NCBI GenBank assembly: GCA_963921825.1
Contig: OY997592.1
Coordinates: 27,507,730-27,571,729 of the forward strand
Direction of reading: 5' to 3'
Source: Erodium maritimum
Taxonomy: Eukaryota; Streptophyta; Magnoliopsida; Geraniales; Geraniaceae
Length of the DNA stretch: 64,000 bases
The first letter of the stretch is position 1; each line of letters begins with the position of its first letter. The position numbers and the translations under genes were made by a program. The notes beneath the pieces were generated by a model that worked only from the letters and a program-made list of their open reading frames with translations, ran no database searches and had not been told where the DNA came from. Positions 1 to 11,971 of the stretch are shown here, in pieces.

Positions 1-1979
1 TACACCTCCTGTCACAGAGACTCGGGTATCAATCACGCCATCCTTGGCCTCGATACACTACACCGGAACCATCCCTCGGTGTAAGTATCACTCCGGTTAC
101 GTCTTTTCTTAGAACACACAACAAGGATATAACACACAGCACAAAGCCCAAGCTGGTCTCGGTATACCAACCGAACCATCTCAACATAACATACATCCAG
201 TCTATCACTCACCCGGTCATATCACAAACAAGGGTTCACATTACAACAAACACGGCACACTTGCCAACACACAGTCACAATCATGCAACACCGAGTATAA
301 TCTTATTTAGACTCTCACACAGCGGTTAAACACACATCAGGCATCTCAATCAGCACACATTCCTAAGGCTCGACATGACCATTCTACCAGCACGGCAATT
401 TCCCAGAATATTGAAAGCGGCTAACACTAGTGAATCTCATCCTACATGTTACTAAGACTCGTCCGGTTATTTTATCATACAAATACTCGTTCCAGTTTTA
501 TTATTACCTAGCATGCATACTAGTAACTTTCCGCAATCAAACCGGTATTCGCTACTTTCCCTACCTCGAGATGATCACAACAGCTGCGTCCCCTAGCTGC
601 TGACATCCTGGCCTAACTCCAATCTTCTCGGGCGAAGTCCAAGTCTGATTTTAACAAGTAAACTTACAATCAGTTTCGGTACAGATCAATTTAAAAAAAA
701 AAAGCAGTTGCCCTTTTAAACTCGAATGGGTCAAAAGCGGGATTAAACGACGAATCGGGTTCGAGCACCCGAGCCTCGAGCATAGAACACGGAGCATATT
801 TTCCGAGGCACTGTTCCCAATGCACGGATCCCGAGGCACGTGTTCCAAGGCATAGTTCCCGATGCACGAATCCCGAGGCATGACTTTCGAGGTGTTCGCT
901 TTAGCGTTTCCACTTTCAATCCCGTTCTTAGTCCGATTAATGGTCCGGTTCAATCGTTCCACGTTTCCGAGATCGTTCACAGTCCCATTTTATTATCGAA
1001 CTAGTAAAACCGTCATCTGAGCGTCCCAAATCGTTCCACAATCCAAAGTCCTTTCTATTTTTCTTTTAATAAAATCTGATTTTGTTTTAATCTAATTTCC
1101 TTTTAACAAAAATATTTTCTTTAAGTTTTCTGTTTCAATTTCGTCTTCACAACATCCAAATCCAAAAATAGTTTCCGATCAACAATAACCAGATCCAACA
1201 GCAACTCGAAGAAAACAAAAAGGGAAGAGGAAGGATTCGGTTTGGAACTCCGGCCGACCACCGGCGGAGACACCGCCGGCCGACCACCGGCGGAGACACC
1301 GCCGGCCGAGGCCTCACGGGTCGCAATTCTCACCGTGGGGAAGGAGAACGGCGGCGACGGTAGTTGCAGTAGTGGGAGCGGTGCAGCACGGAGGGGGTTT
1401 CGCCTCAGATCCGGAAGAGACCGGTGAGGCTATCGACGGATCCGCGGCGGTCGTGACTCGGCTGAGCTCTCCGGTGGTGGGGCGGCGACAGGAGCTCGGT
1501 TACGCACGGCTGAAGGTGGTGGTGGTGGGATTGAACACGGGAGGAGAAGGAAAGGCGCGCGAGGAGCGGGGTTTGGGTTCTGAGAAGGAAGAGGGAGCTC
1601 GGGACTACGGCGGTGGCGGTTGTGAGCGAAGAGGAGGAGGTGAATGGATGACGGAGTGGGGCGGCGACAACGGTGAGAGGTTCGGCGGCTTGAGGAAAGA
1701 GGAGAGAGGAGTTCGGCGAGGGAGAGATTGGGAGAGAAGTTGCACGATAGGGAGGGAGGAACTGACCGAAACCCTAAAAAAATGGGTTTTAAAAGTCGGG
1801 CTTTGGGCCGGGTCTGGATCGGGCCTAGCCCGCCCTGTCCAGCCCAAACTTTTTTCTTTTTTTTTGAAAACTCTTTTTATTTTGAAACTCGTTCCAAAAT
1901 TTTACCCCGTTTTCCAACCTCGACACTTTAAACTATAAAATTAAACTTTTAACTCTTTTAAAACGAGGTGGTATTTACA
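1..1979 (-). mobile_element. Probable LTR and leader fragment of a Gypsy-type retrotransposon
   Basis: The block ends at a TTTACA that could be the reverse complement of an LTR start (TGTAAATACC). Read on the - strand, the first few hundred bases are CT-rich and contain AAACCCTA-like and GGGCCGGG-like stretches, as in the better defined LTRs later in the window. Positions 530-600 resemble the spacer DNA at about 34610-34680. The other end lies outside the window, no TSD can be tested, and no retroviral reading frame is recognisable. The ORFs at 1372-1938 and 1605-1847 overlap on opposite strands in GC-rich DNA and are not supported as genes. Class is inference. Confidence 0.33.
1250..1309. 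repeat. 26-bp GC-rich tandem repeat, 2.3 copies
   Basis: The unit starts CCGGCCGACCACCGGCGGAG and recurs at 1250, 1276 and (partial) 1302. The unit contains internal inverted CCGGC/GCCGG motifs, so each copy can fold. It lies inside the putative LTR fragment. Confidence 0.85.
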
Positions 1980-2410
1980 AACCATGTGCACACTCGCACT
2001 GAATCAAAGGTTGCAATTGCGTCCCCTTCTTTCGTTTCACGCGAGTTCGACATGGGATGATAAAAAGAACATACATTTTGCAGAGAGAAATTTCCATATA
2101 TCGTGAGAGTAAGGAGCTGATTTCAGGTGGCCGGATCTCGGCGAGTTCAACCACTATCTATTGTATCAATTTTTTTTACTTTTGGGGCTTCCAAATAGCG
2201 GGAATCAAGCTTTAAAATGGATCAATACTCATTTTGAGTTCACACCTTTTTTTGGAGATTTGGATCGTTTTGAGCTAGTTTTGAGGATTTGAGCTAGGAG
2301 TCGTCATTCCTAGCACGGGTTTTACTTTCTATCAACCTTTCCTTAGCTCTATGTCGATTTCACACATTGATTTCATTGTTTTCAACTCCATGACTAGTGA
2401 GTAGTTACTC

Positions 2411-2640
2411 CTTTTTTTTTATAAGCTAAAATTTATTAAACCTTTGCTTTCCTAAGTCAGGAAAACAAGGCAGTAGATCAACCTCAGAAAGGGATCGTCC
2501 GAAGACTAAAACAGGCTCAAAAGAGCAACAAGGCAACAAAGCTGAACCAAAAAAAAAAAGAAACAGTAGGGATGCAGCCCACAAATAAACCACAAAAGAC
2601 AGACAAAGTTCGAGACTACCCTCGTACCACTTCATAAGTC
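2411..2640 (-). mobile_element. 5'-truncated LINE 3' end
   Basis: A poly-T run at 2411-2420 is the poly-A tail of a - strand insertion. Immediately upstream of the tail on the - strand is the sequence TTTAATAAATTTTAGCTTAT, and an open frame runs back to about 2635 with a hydrophobic stretch and a C-terminal LPCFPDLGKQRFNKF-like ending, similar to what I remember of plant L1-type LINE tails. No reverse transcriptase is present. No convincing TSD was found, so the left boundary is approximate. Confidence 0.5.
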
Positions 2641-4013
2641 TTGAAAGTAACTTTATTGCTTAAATATATAATTTAATTAATGCATGAGAATTTTCATTTG
2701 TGGTGTTAGATGATGGTTTTCCCGAGATGTAGTTCGATACCCATTTGTGTTTATTACTCAATTTAATTGATTTTGGTTGATTTGTGTACGTAGATCGATT
2801 CCTAGGTTAATTAAATTGGGGAACTTGGTTTGTAATATTATTTGCATGCTAAAATTAAGAGTTTAGGTACAAACTTAACTAGGAGGATTTTCGATCTCTT
2901 GAACGAATATCAAGTGCTAGATTTATATTATCGTAGCATTCGTTACGTAGTATGTTTAGTCCTTAATTTTGATGCTTGACTTTACCGTTGCATTCTATAT
3001 GAGATTGATTATTTTCTGATGTTTTCTATTTATGTCATGTGTGTTTTATGTTAACTTGATGATTGCGGGCGTGGATTGCCTGTGAAATGTTAGTTGTGGC
3101 TATCTAGGATCAGTGTATGATCTATTGTCCATTTTTTAGACTATTTGAGACATTAAATTGCATCATTTCTTTTCTTAATGACTTATATAGTTTGAGTGAT
3201 ACTAAGTCACGCATTAGTATACTTTTGTAGATCATACTCTAAACAAGACGTTCACGTTAGAATTAGAATGGTCGGCTTAGAGAAGTCGATCTAGGCGTAG
3301 CTAGATAACTCACGTTTTCTTAAGGTTGTGTTCTATGCTTGAGTATTACTATAACGATGTTCTATTTATTTCCACTTGATTACTGGAGACCATCTTGATT
3401 GCCGGTGTTCGATTTTCAAGAAGTCAACATAGCGTAACTAGACACAATCTTTTATTTCTGCTTATCTAATTTAGCATTGTGTGTTCCTATGTAAAGCACT
3501 TGCTTATCCTATGTTAGTTGACTTACTTTGATTATTTATCGATATGGTATATTATCAAGTCAAGAAGAAACTTAAGAGAATGCAAAATAGATGTACGAGA
3601 GTTTGATGATTGGTGTTACCCGAACCATAAAATATCATACTTGCACATTCAGACTATAACTTTGTTTAACCTCTTGGCATAGCCATTCTCGAGTTGGATA
3701 TCGTGGAATTTCGAAAGAACCTCATCAAACTCGTCTTCATTCGTCCTCCGTTGGCAGTACAGTTCTAGTTAATGGACCTCATCTTCGTGTCTTGGCATGC
3801 TTCATGTAAGCGACAGTGCATAATTGATATAAACAAAGATTCTAAGACTGTGTCGAGATCGCCAGTGACTTATGTAGATTTAGCTACGGTGACTGACCTC
3901 GACCTACTCGCTGGCGGACCTATGATGTGTGTCTCTAGATGGATAGGTTTTGAAATTATCTCAACTAACGCAAGCTTGTAACATCCTCAAATAATATAAT
4001 AGTAGGCAGGGGC
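2641..4013. other. AT-rich intergenic DNA, no gene recognised
   Basis: I see no gene here. The short open frame at 3772-3981 has no recognisable motif, promoter or splice context. Some wording, such as GAGTAGTTA near 2400 and the T-rich prose-like composition, recalls decayed Athila/Tat LTRs, but there is no terminal sequence or TSD to support that. Confidence 0.4.
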
Positions 4014-4075
4014 GGAGCTACATGGTCACTAGGGCACCCCCCCCCCCCCCCCGACACACACACACAATTTTTTTA
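4014..4075. mobile_element. Lone hAT-like terminus with poly-C and CA tracts
   Basis: CAGGGGCGGAGCTACATGG resembles the terminal sequence of plant hAT elements. It is followed by a run of about 18 C and by (AC)n, then by a T/A-rich stretch. No matching terminus with an 8-bp TSD is visible nearby. A weak mirror (CTGGCTCCGG preceded by TTGTCCCCCTC) lies at 13483-13513 and could be the decayed other end. From 4080 to 5113 I see only AT-rich DNA and short unsupported ORFs. Confidence 0.35.
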
Positions 4076-5122
4076 AAAAAATAATACTTATTTTATTCTA
4101 AGTTCTTAATTGCCTCCTTAATTTTTTTCCAATTATATCCATCCGATTAAAACAAATCTAAATGTTCTATTTTGGATATTAATTTTTTCATTTAGTTACT
4201 TTATATAAATTCTTTCCTATTTATTGAATTTATTTTCCTAATTCTTATACTGAATCTCGACATCATATCTTACAATAATTAAATATTTATTGTTTTAAGT
4301 ATTTATTCTAGCTCTATTAGGGTTTTGTCTGCACCTCCAATGCAGTTCTTCCTCAGGACTGAAACTACTCCTCCTAGCACCGCTCTGGTCACCCTCATCC
4401 GTCTCAATGGCGTTGTTCTCACCTAACTTCGCCCCCGACAACAACCCTTCTCCCAATGGTTGCCTCCCTGCTCCGCCTTAGCGTCTTGCCTCCCTGCCAT
4501 CAAATCACCCACCACTATCACTGTCCCGCTCCTCCCCATCGTTGAGCCCACAACCGTTCCCCATCTCTGAGCAGACCCTATTACTTCTGCATCCACCAAT
4601 GAAGCAGCCTTCGATGTCCCTACCTCCTTGGCCTCCATTGATGCACACGATAAACGTATAGATTCGATGCACCCTCGTTTTCGGTACCTATTGCAGATTG
4701 ATTTGGCACTGGATCAAACTGTATCGGATCATCTTTCCTGAGTAACCCTCGCCATCTCTGAAGCCACCACCGGCGCGTTTGTCACCCTTGCCTCCTCCGA
4801 CGCACTCTCCTTGACCCTTCTCTAGATTCCGGATCAGGCTAATCAAGTGGGTCTTTTTTATTTTAACTTTTTTCGTCTTTGCAGGGTCAAAGAGTAGCGT
4901 GCAGAGAGTCGGGGACTTTTCCTGGGAGGCAAGCATGGTTCGTATATCCTCCCAATACAACTGATGCAGTTAAAGATCGGTCGATTCCCCCCCCCCCAGA
5001 TACAACGGGTAGGCACTACCGTTAACAGGACTTCCAGTTTCGTTTTCCAACCCCCCACCTGTCTTTCACTTTGCCTATGTGGCATCTCAATACCGTTTGT
5101 AATAGTTATATAGTTAAAAGAA

Positions 5123-5371
5123 GGGTAAATTCCACCTCAATACCCTAACTATCGGTTTATTTCACCTCAATACCCTAACTAATTTTCGTGGCACCTCAGT
5201 ACCCTAGAATTGCAATGTCCGTCACTTTAGTACCCAAGCCCTCACGACGTTAGAAAATGGACGGAAAGTGAGACATGTGCCACTCACGTGCGTACTAACT
5301 CACGCGAAAAGACAGTCATACCCTTTCACTTTCCCTTTCCCTTTCCTCTTTCCTCTAACTCAGACGGACCC
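5123..5371 (+). repeat. Left TIR of the MULE
   Basis: About 249 bp, matching the reverse complement of 11972-12214 except for scattered substitutions and small length changes in the CCCTTT repeats. It begins GGGTAAATTCC and probably carries the transposase promoter, because the transposase start codon is only 143 bp downstream. Confidence 0.92.
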
Positions 5372-5513
5372 CTTCACTTCACTTACACAATCTCTCGCAT
5401 CCACGACTCTGAAGCTCTCCATCGAAGTCTCACTCTCAGACGAACACGACGCGAGGAAGAAGAAGAGTTGTCGCGCGAGGAACCGGAGAAGAAGTTGAAG
5501 ATTTGGAGGTCAA

Positions 5514-8500
5514 ATGGGGAAGGTAAGTACTGTTATACGAGTTATGGGTTTCATGTTTAGGGTTTTGTGAAACTATATGTTCTTCAGCTAAGTTACTCGA
5601 TTGAGGGTTTAGGAATGTCATATTTAGGGTTTCTGAATTTTTTTTAAACATTTAGGGTTTGTTGTTGAGTTAAGATGTTTGTTGTTTTGATTCGATGTCG
5701 TGCAGAAATCCGTCGGTGGACCTAGTAGTAGTAGAAGAGAACCAGTAAATCCAGATGCTCCAGCTCCTGGTGTAGACCCAGATGGGAGGCCATGCATTTG
5801 TGTGGAAATAAATTTTGGGGGTAAATTTGTAGGTCCTCAAAATAGGTATGCAGGTGGGTCAGTTAGGGTGTATGTAGTGTCTGAAGACGAATGCAGTTAT
5901 TTCAAGCTGGCTACATTAGTTCGTCAAGTAGGTTGTGATCCAACGAGTACCCTGCATTTCAAACAGAAAAAGGGAAATGTAGTGAGGAATATGCAAAGTG
6001 ATCAGTGTGTAGCAAGATGGTTAAAGAACTACAAAGGCACTAGGGCACCTCGTAAGTTATACATAGTTGATGGATGTGCACCATTACATGTGGTGTCTCC
6101 TAGTGGGGTTATTTTAGGAGGCACTGAGGCAGTGAAAAATAGTACAATAGGAGTGAAAGTAATGGAGTCCACCTTGGTGAGGGAGAAGCTGTATGAGGAT
6201 GAGAATGAGTATTTCTCAAAGGAGGCCCTAGATGATATGATAAAGCATAGGGTTAAGATAGATAATGGCATGTTGGATGGAAGGAGGATAATTGAGGAGA
6301 TTCCTAGTGAAGATGAGAATGAGAAGTTCAGTAAGGTGCCAGAGAATTGGTCATCAAGTGATTTTGGTAAGAACAGTTAGTAATTGTGAAGTATAAAATG
6401 TTAAATTTTGTTTCTCTTCTTGGTTGGTAACTATTAAATTCTGTTCGCAGGAGATGAAGACACAGAGGACAGTGAAGAACAATTTGGTTTGGGTTTGGGT
6501 ATGTAATATACATTTTCATATTTGGGAATGTCATTGTCTTGATCTAATTGTTTGGATTTGTTTTTGAAGGAGATGATGAGCCAGAGGAAGAAGTGGGTGA
6601 CAAGGACAGAGATGACAAAGCAACAGATGATGAAGAAGCTGACAAACCAAAAGAAGATGAAGAAGCTGACAAAGCAAATGTAGCAGGTACTAACATGCAA
6701 TAGTTATGTAGTTTGAATCATATAAAATTATGTGGGTATTAAGGAGCAATAGTTGTGTATAGGTACTGTATAGGTACTGACATGCAGAACTTGTGTTATT
6801 GTTTGGATTTGTGTTTGAAAGAGATGATGAGACAGAGGAAGAAGTGGGTGACAAGGACAAAGATGAACAAGCTGCAAAAGCAAGAGAAGATGAAGAAGCT
6901 GACAAACCAAATGTAGCAGGTACTAACATGCAATAGTTCTGTAATTTGAATCATATACAATTATGTGGGTATTAGGGTACTAACATGCAATAGTTCTGTC
7001 TAAGATAAATCATATACAATTATGTGGGTATTAGGGTACTAACATGCAATAGTTCTGTAATTTGAATCATATACAATCATATATAGTTGTGTATAGGTAC
7101 TGAAAAGCATAACTTGTGTGATTGGTTTAGGAGTTGATGAAGAAGAGGTTATGAAGGAAGGTGATGGGGAGGGTAAGGATTCAATGACAGAGACTGTGAC
7201 TGATGATGTACTTGTCAATGGAACTGCCGATGAACCCCCAATGCAAGAAAAGGGTATGCAATTTGATTTTTTTGTCTGTTTCATTCAAATGTTAATGTGA
7301 GTTGTCATTTTAATGTTATGTCCTATGTTGTTTGTGTGTAGGAGATGAAGAAGCTGAGAGATTGGCTGAAGAACGTAAGAGGAAAGGAAAGGACCCAATG
7401 CCGGAGAATGTGGACAATGATGCAGAAAGGGTTTCTAAAGGAAGCAATGAAGGTTAGTATTGTGTACTGCTTTAAATTCCACATTATGTAGCTGAGGATT
7501 TTATAACAGTCCATTCATTTACTTGTGTAGGAGATGAGTATGATGATGACGAAGTGGAGCATGTGGGGACTATCTATCCATCATGGTTGATGGAAGATCA
7601 GTATGATAGTGACGGTGAGAGGGTGTATGGAAGAGGAGCAAGTAGTGAAGATGCAATGGAGGATAAGGAACAGAATTCGGACTCTGACATGGAAGAAGTT
7701 GTTGAAGGTGGGACTGAAGATGAGGAGGATGATGAAGAGGTTGAGAATGTTGAAAGTAATGGTGTACTGGATCCTAGATGGGTCGATGGTCGTCGAGTGT
7801 GGGACATGGAGGACTTGAGGAAGAAGGTACCCATGGGCATTGGAGAGCTTTTCAAGAATGCTGAAGCTTTCAGGAAGCTCTTCATTGCCTATTCCGCTAA
7901 ACAAGGTTGGCAGACCCGTTGGAAGAGGAATGAGAAGAGGAAGATTGGAGTGATGTGCAAGCATAAGCCCTGCTTATTCTGGTGCTGGGTAGGATCCTAC
8001 AAAGGGACAGACGTGCTTGAGATTAGGAAATGGGATCCACATCAACGGTTTTTCCCCAGACAAGAGAGGAACCGGTCAGTCACAGCAGATTTTTTAGCTC
8101 AACGGTTTGAGAAGGAGATCACTAGGTCCAAGAACATGGACCAAGATGACCTGCAGAAGCTGATTCTTGACAAGCTTAAGATCAAGGTCAGTTCCACTAT
8201 GTTGTACCGTACCCTTAGGAGAGCCAGGCTCCATACTGAGTCATACATGGCAGATCAGTATAGAGACGTGTACACGTACTGTGAAATGGTTCGTAGGACC
8301 AACCCAGGGAACAAGGCCATTGTAATGGTTGAACACGAACTGTACCATCCTCCACCTGATAGTCAGCCTCGTTTTTTGAGGTTGTACATGCGATACCAGG
8401 CACAGAAGGAAGGTTTCCTAGCTGGGTGTCGTCCTATCGTTGGTGTGGATGGATTCCATCTGAAGGGGAAGTACGGGGGCCAGCTCCTAGCTGCGGTAGG

Positions 8501-10350
8501 TTTTGACGCTGATGGAGGCATGTACCCTTTATGCTACGCTGTCGTTGAGCAGGAGAACAAGGAGTCCTGGAAGTGGTTTCTTGAGCAGTTTTTTGACGAC
8601 TTTGGAACCGATGCAGTTAGACACTGGGTGTTCATATCGGACCGGCAAAAGGTATGTAACACTACCTCATAATTTGTGTTTTTTTGTTCATTGTTTTTGT
8701 ACTGATTACCTGGTGTTTGATTGTTTAGGGCTTGGTGTCCTTGTTCAAGGAGTGGCTGCCCAACACAGAACATAGGTTCTGTTTGAGGCACCTATACGAA
8801 AACTGGTACTTGAAGTTCAAGTCCTCAGAATTGGACTCCCACCTATATGGATGTGCAAATGCTTCATCGGTGGAGAGGTTTGAGCAGAGGATGGAGGCAA
8901 TCAAGGAGAAGAACTTGGATGCATATAATTGGCTACGGGCTATTGAGCCCACATGTTGGTCCAAGGCATTTTATACAGTTAGGGCATGTTCTGATATTCA
9001 AGTTAACGCTATGAGTGAATGTTTTAACAACTGGATTAGGAAGGGTAGGTCTAAGAGTGTGTTAGACCTATGTGAGTTTCTTAGGGTCAAAATTATGAAA
9101 CTTTTCTACAAGAGGAGCCACAAATTTGATGACCTAAAGGCAACCCTCACCCCTTATGCTAGTACCATCTTAGAAGCCAACAAAATCAAATCAGCTGATT
9201 GTGAAGCTATCCATAGTGAGGACCTACTATTTGAGGTTAAAGAAAATGTTAGGAACTATGATGTGGATGTAATTGAGGAGAGGTGCTCATGTAGGGGTTG
9301 GAGTTTAACTGGGATACCTTGTAGGCATGCCATAGCTGGATTTGCAAATGTTAGGATCCAACCGGAAGAATATGTGTCTAGTTATTACCATGTAAAGACC
9401 TACAGAACCACTTACTCACACTTTGTGCAACAAGTACCAGCCAAGGATGATTGGCCCACACTACCTAAAGTGTTACCTCTTATTGTCCACATCCCACCTG
9501 GTAGACCTAGGACAAGGAGGGTGAAGTCCAAGGCAGAGGAGTTCATTGCCAATGCTACAGGGAAGGGTAAAAGGATGAAATGTTCAATGTGTGGTGAAAC
9601 TGGTCATAACCTAAGGACTTGTTCAGCCAAGGACCATGGGGAAAGCATAGTGAAGAGGAAGGCAAGAAAAAGAAAGCTGGTTTCAGATGAGCAGAGGGAA
9701 AAGGGAACAAAATCTGGATTCACTACAACTGACCAAGAATTTGAAGATTTGATGAGTCAAAGGAAGAACAGAGTTGAGGTTAACCTGAAGAAGAGAAGGA
9801 AGAAACAGTGCACAAAAGAAGAGATTGAAGCAAAAAGACAACTTGCAATTCAACGCCTAAGTAAGAGAAGCAAACTTACCCAGGAAGGACCAGCAACAGC
9901 ATCATCTGTGGGCAGCCAAACTGGTAGTCAAGGTGTTGGATTAGCTGAAGCAGAATTGAACAAACTGAAGACAAAATCTCAGGTATGAATATGCAAATTT
10001 CATTCAAATTTTCTTCTTCTTATCCATGTGGTATAAAAATGCAAATTTCATTCAAGTTACCTTCTTGTGAAGAATATTTGTGCTGGAACTCAGATTGTCT
10101 TCATGTTCACCTTCTGCAGAACCCTTTTGTGACTCTCAAAGGGCAAGGATCTGGTTCCAGAATCATCGAAGATGCCCAGTTTGTCATCCCCCAAGCTGGA
10201 CAGGGCCAAGGATCTGGAGATAGAGGGAGAGCCAGAGGAAGGGGAAGGGCTAGAGGAAGGGGAGCAACTAGGGGAAGAGGGAGAGGAACTACAAGCAAAT
10301 CCATTTCCACCCAAGGCTCTACAACTGCACCTCCACCTTGGAAGCATTAG
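5514..10350 (+). CDS. MULE transposase, nine coding exons used
   Basis: This enzyme would cut and join the TIR ends. Exons that keep one frame: 5514-5522, 5706-6366, 6451-6498, 6570-6686, 7131-7253, 7342-7452, 7531-8651, 8729-9982 and 10120-10350. They total 3,675 nt, or 1,224 residues plus stop; every junction has GT..AG. Residues about 25-130 look like the PB1-like domain common in plant MULE transposases. Residues about 225-380 are very acidic. A Mutator DNA-binding region follows (about 450-560). The DDE core shows D663 (GVDGFHLKG), D727 (ISDRQK) and probable E827 (MSECFNNW). A SWIM zinc finger uses C916, C918, C928 and H930. A zinc knuckle follows: C1015, C1018, H1023, C1028. The C-terminus is Arg/Gly rich. 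A duplicated exon at 6821-6919 is left out because its acceptor is damaged. No stop or frameshift is seen, so the gene may be active. Confidence 0.88.
6570..7130 (+). repeat. Duplicated acidic exon and intron units inside the transposase gene
   Basis: The exon at 6570-6686 (GDDEPEEEVGDKD) recurs in modified form at 6821-6919. The intron phrase GGTACTAACATGCAATAGTT recurs with small changes at 6686, 6919, 6975 and 7036. In the second exon copy the acceptor TTGAAG has become TTGAAA, so the only nearby AG is shifted by one base. Using it would break the frame; skipping the copy keeps the frame because its length is a multiple of three. Confidence 0.75.
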
Positions 10351-10741
10351 GGTTTGGTAGTTGTACATGAGGACATGTGGGTTTGGGGACATGTGGGTTT
10401 GGGCACTTTTTTGGACTTTTGTGGTGGTTGCTGTGTAATTAATGTCAAAAGCCTGTGCTCCACATGCATGATGGGGACATGATACCTTTGCTTTTCAAAC
10501 ACTTTAAGTACTTTTGGTTGTTAAACTACTCATATTTTGTGTGAATGCAAAATGTCACAATTTACTCTTTGTATTTTCCATTCAAATGATGTCTGAGATA
10601 CAGGTTGTATGAATTACAGGTTCTTAACACACACACATACACATGGGTCATGTCAAATTGTCAAACTTAAACAATTTCAGTTTGGTACCCAATCACTCTA
10701 CACTGGTAATTCACACCTTGTTAATGGATAGAGTAACATGT

Positions 10742-11262
10742 TATGATGTCAACTTGCATCACTTCCATGCTCTACACACTGACTTCAATGGTTCATGTCA
10801 AAATTTTCCACTATTCCAGAATTGCATATTAGTACCCATCTTACCTCAACTGTTAATCCATACACAGTTTGATAAATCACACTTTTCACTTTAGTACCCA
10901 TACACACTTTCATGGTCTTTCATTTCAGAATGCATGTTATAATAAGTCAAAATTTTCCACATTTCCACAAATGCATATTAGTACCCATCTGCACTCAACT
11001 ATTACTCCATACATTTGCATGCCCAGATTCATAAATCACCATTTTCACTTAAGTACTCATACACACTTTCATGGTCTTTCATTTCAAAATGCATGTTCTA
11101 ATAAGTCAAAATTTTCCACATTTCCACAAATGCATATTAGTACCCATCTTCACTAAACTATTACTCCATACATTTGCATGCCCAGATTCATTAATCACCA
11201 TTTTCACTTTAGTACCCATACACACTTTCATGCTCTTTCATTTCAGAATGCATGTTCTAAGA
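10742..11262. repeat. 159-bp tandem repeat between the two MULE genes
   Basis: The phrase TACACACTTTCATGGTCTTTC begins at 10901, 11060 and (as CATGCTC) 11219, giving a period of 159 bp. A diverged copy precedes them from about 10742. The array lies in the convergent intergenic region. From 10351 to 10741 I see only the presumed transposase 3'-untranslated DNA. The short ORFs at 10643-11325 are products of the repeat. Confidence 0.85.
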
Positions 11263-11401
11263 AGTGAAATTAACACAACCAAAACCACAATATACACCAC
11301 AACATTCAAACATGAGATGTTATAACTTCATACGATAATTCGTACACCAAATTCAATTTGGTTCTTCAACACAAACTACAACATACCATTGAAACTAGAT
11401 T

Positions 11402-11862
11402 CTACTGCCTAAGATAATACATACCCACTCCTATAAACAAAATCAACACAAATATGAAATTCCGGGGTATGTCTTTCTTCATATCCACTTCCATCCTAAT
11501 CTTCAAGTTTATTTCTTCTCCATGTGCATTGCTCTTCACATCAATTTGGTCATGACCAGCCCCAACTTCACGCTGCTCATCATCAAGCCAGGAAAAAAAT
11601 GGCACTTCCATCCAAGCTATGAACAAACATAAAACCCCAAAAATTAGCCCTGACTCACCACAAATTAAATCTAACCCTAATTTTCAAAAACCAAGAAAAA
11701 CACGAAATTGATACTCACCCGGTAATTCCCACAACCAGCGAAGCTCCGTCCAGGATTCTCCTTCGTCCTCGAGGTGCGTATGGATGCTGGAACTCCACAG
11801 TAGCAAACCAACTGTTCGACCTTCATGTTCTTCGGACCAGACCTTGACGCCCTCGATTTCAT
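11402..11862 (-). pseudogene. GRF zinc-finger and membrane-segment protein gene with one-base frameshift
   Basis: This second MULE gene reads toward the transposase gene. Exon 1 is 11719-11862, starting at ATG 11862-11860; exon 2 is 11402-11616; the intron is GT..AG. Exon 1 encodes the first half of a GRF-type zinc finger: CYCGVPASIRTS, then NPGRSFAGC. Exon 2 should supply the last Cys and the FFxW core. In frame it begins LGWKCHFF, but the SWLDDEQ continuation is in the next frame because the homopolymer at 11593-11599 has seven A; eight would keep the frame. After that come about 40 polar residues and a hydrophobic segment near the C-terminus (NFIFVLILFIGVGMYYLRQ). GRF fingers bind nucleic acid in other proteins; the role here is unknown. 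The frameshift may be decay or a sequence error. Confidence 0.7.
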
Positions 11863-11971
11863 CGCAACCGAGCCGCGAAACAAACCTTCAGCTACCTGTA
11901 CAAACCCCCACCACCACAAACCTCGTATTCCTTCTGAAGATCGAGAGCTTCACAGTCGTGGATGAAGTGGA

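Noticed and set aside
1372..1938. 188-residue + strand ORF
   Set aside because: Low-complexity Gly/Arg/Glu translation in GC-rich DNA with an open antisense frame; no domain.
3772..3981. 69-residue + strand ORF
   Set aside because: No motif, promoter or homologous copy in the window.
5268..5560. Two + strand ORFs in the left MULE TIR
   Set aside because: They cover the TIR and leader and have no motif. The splice-supported start at 5514 is better.
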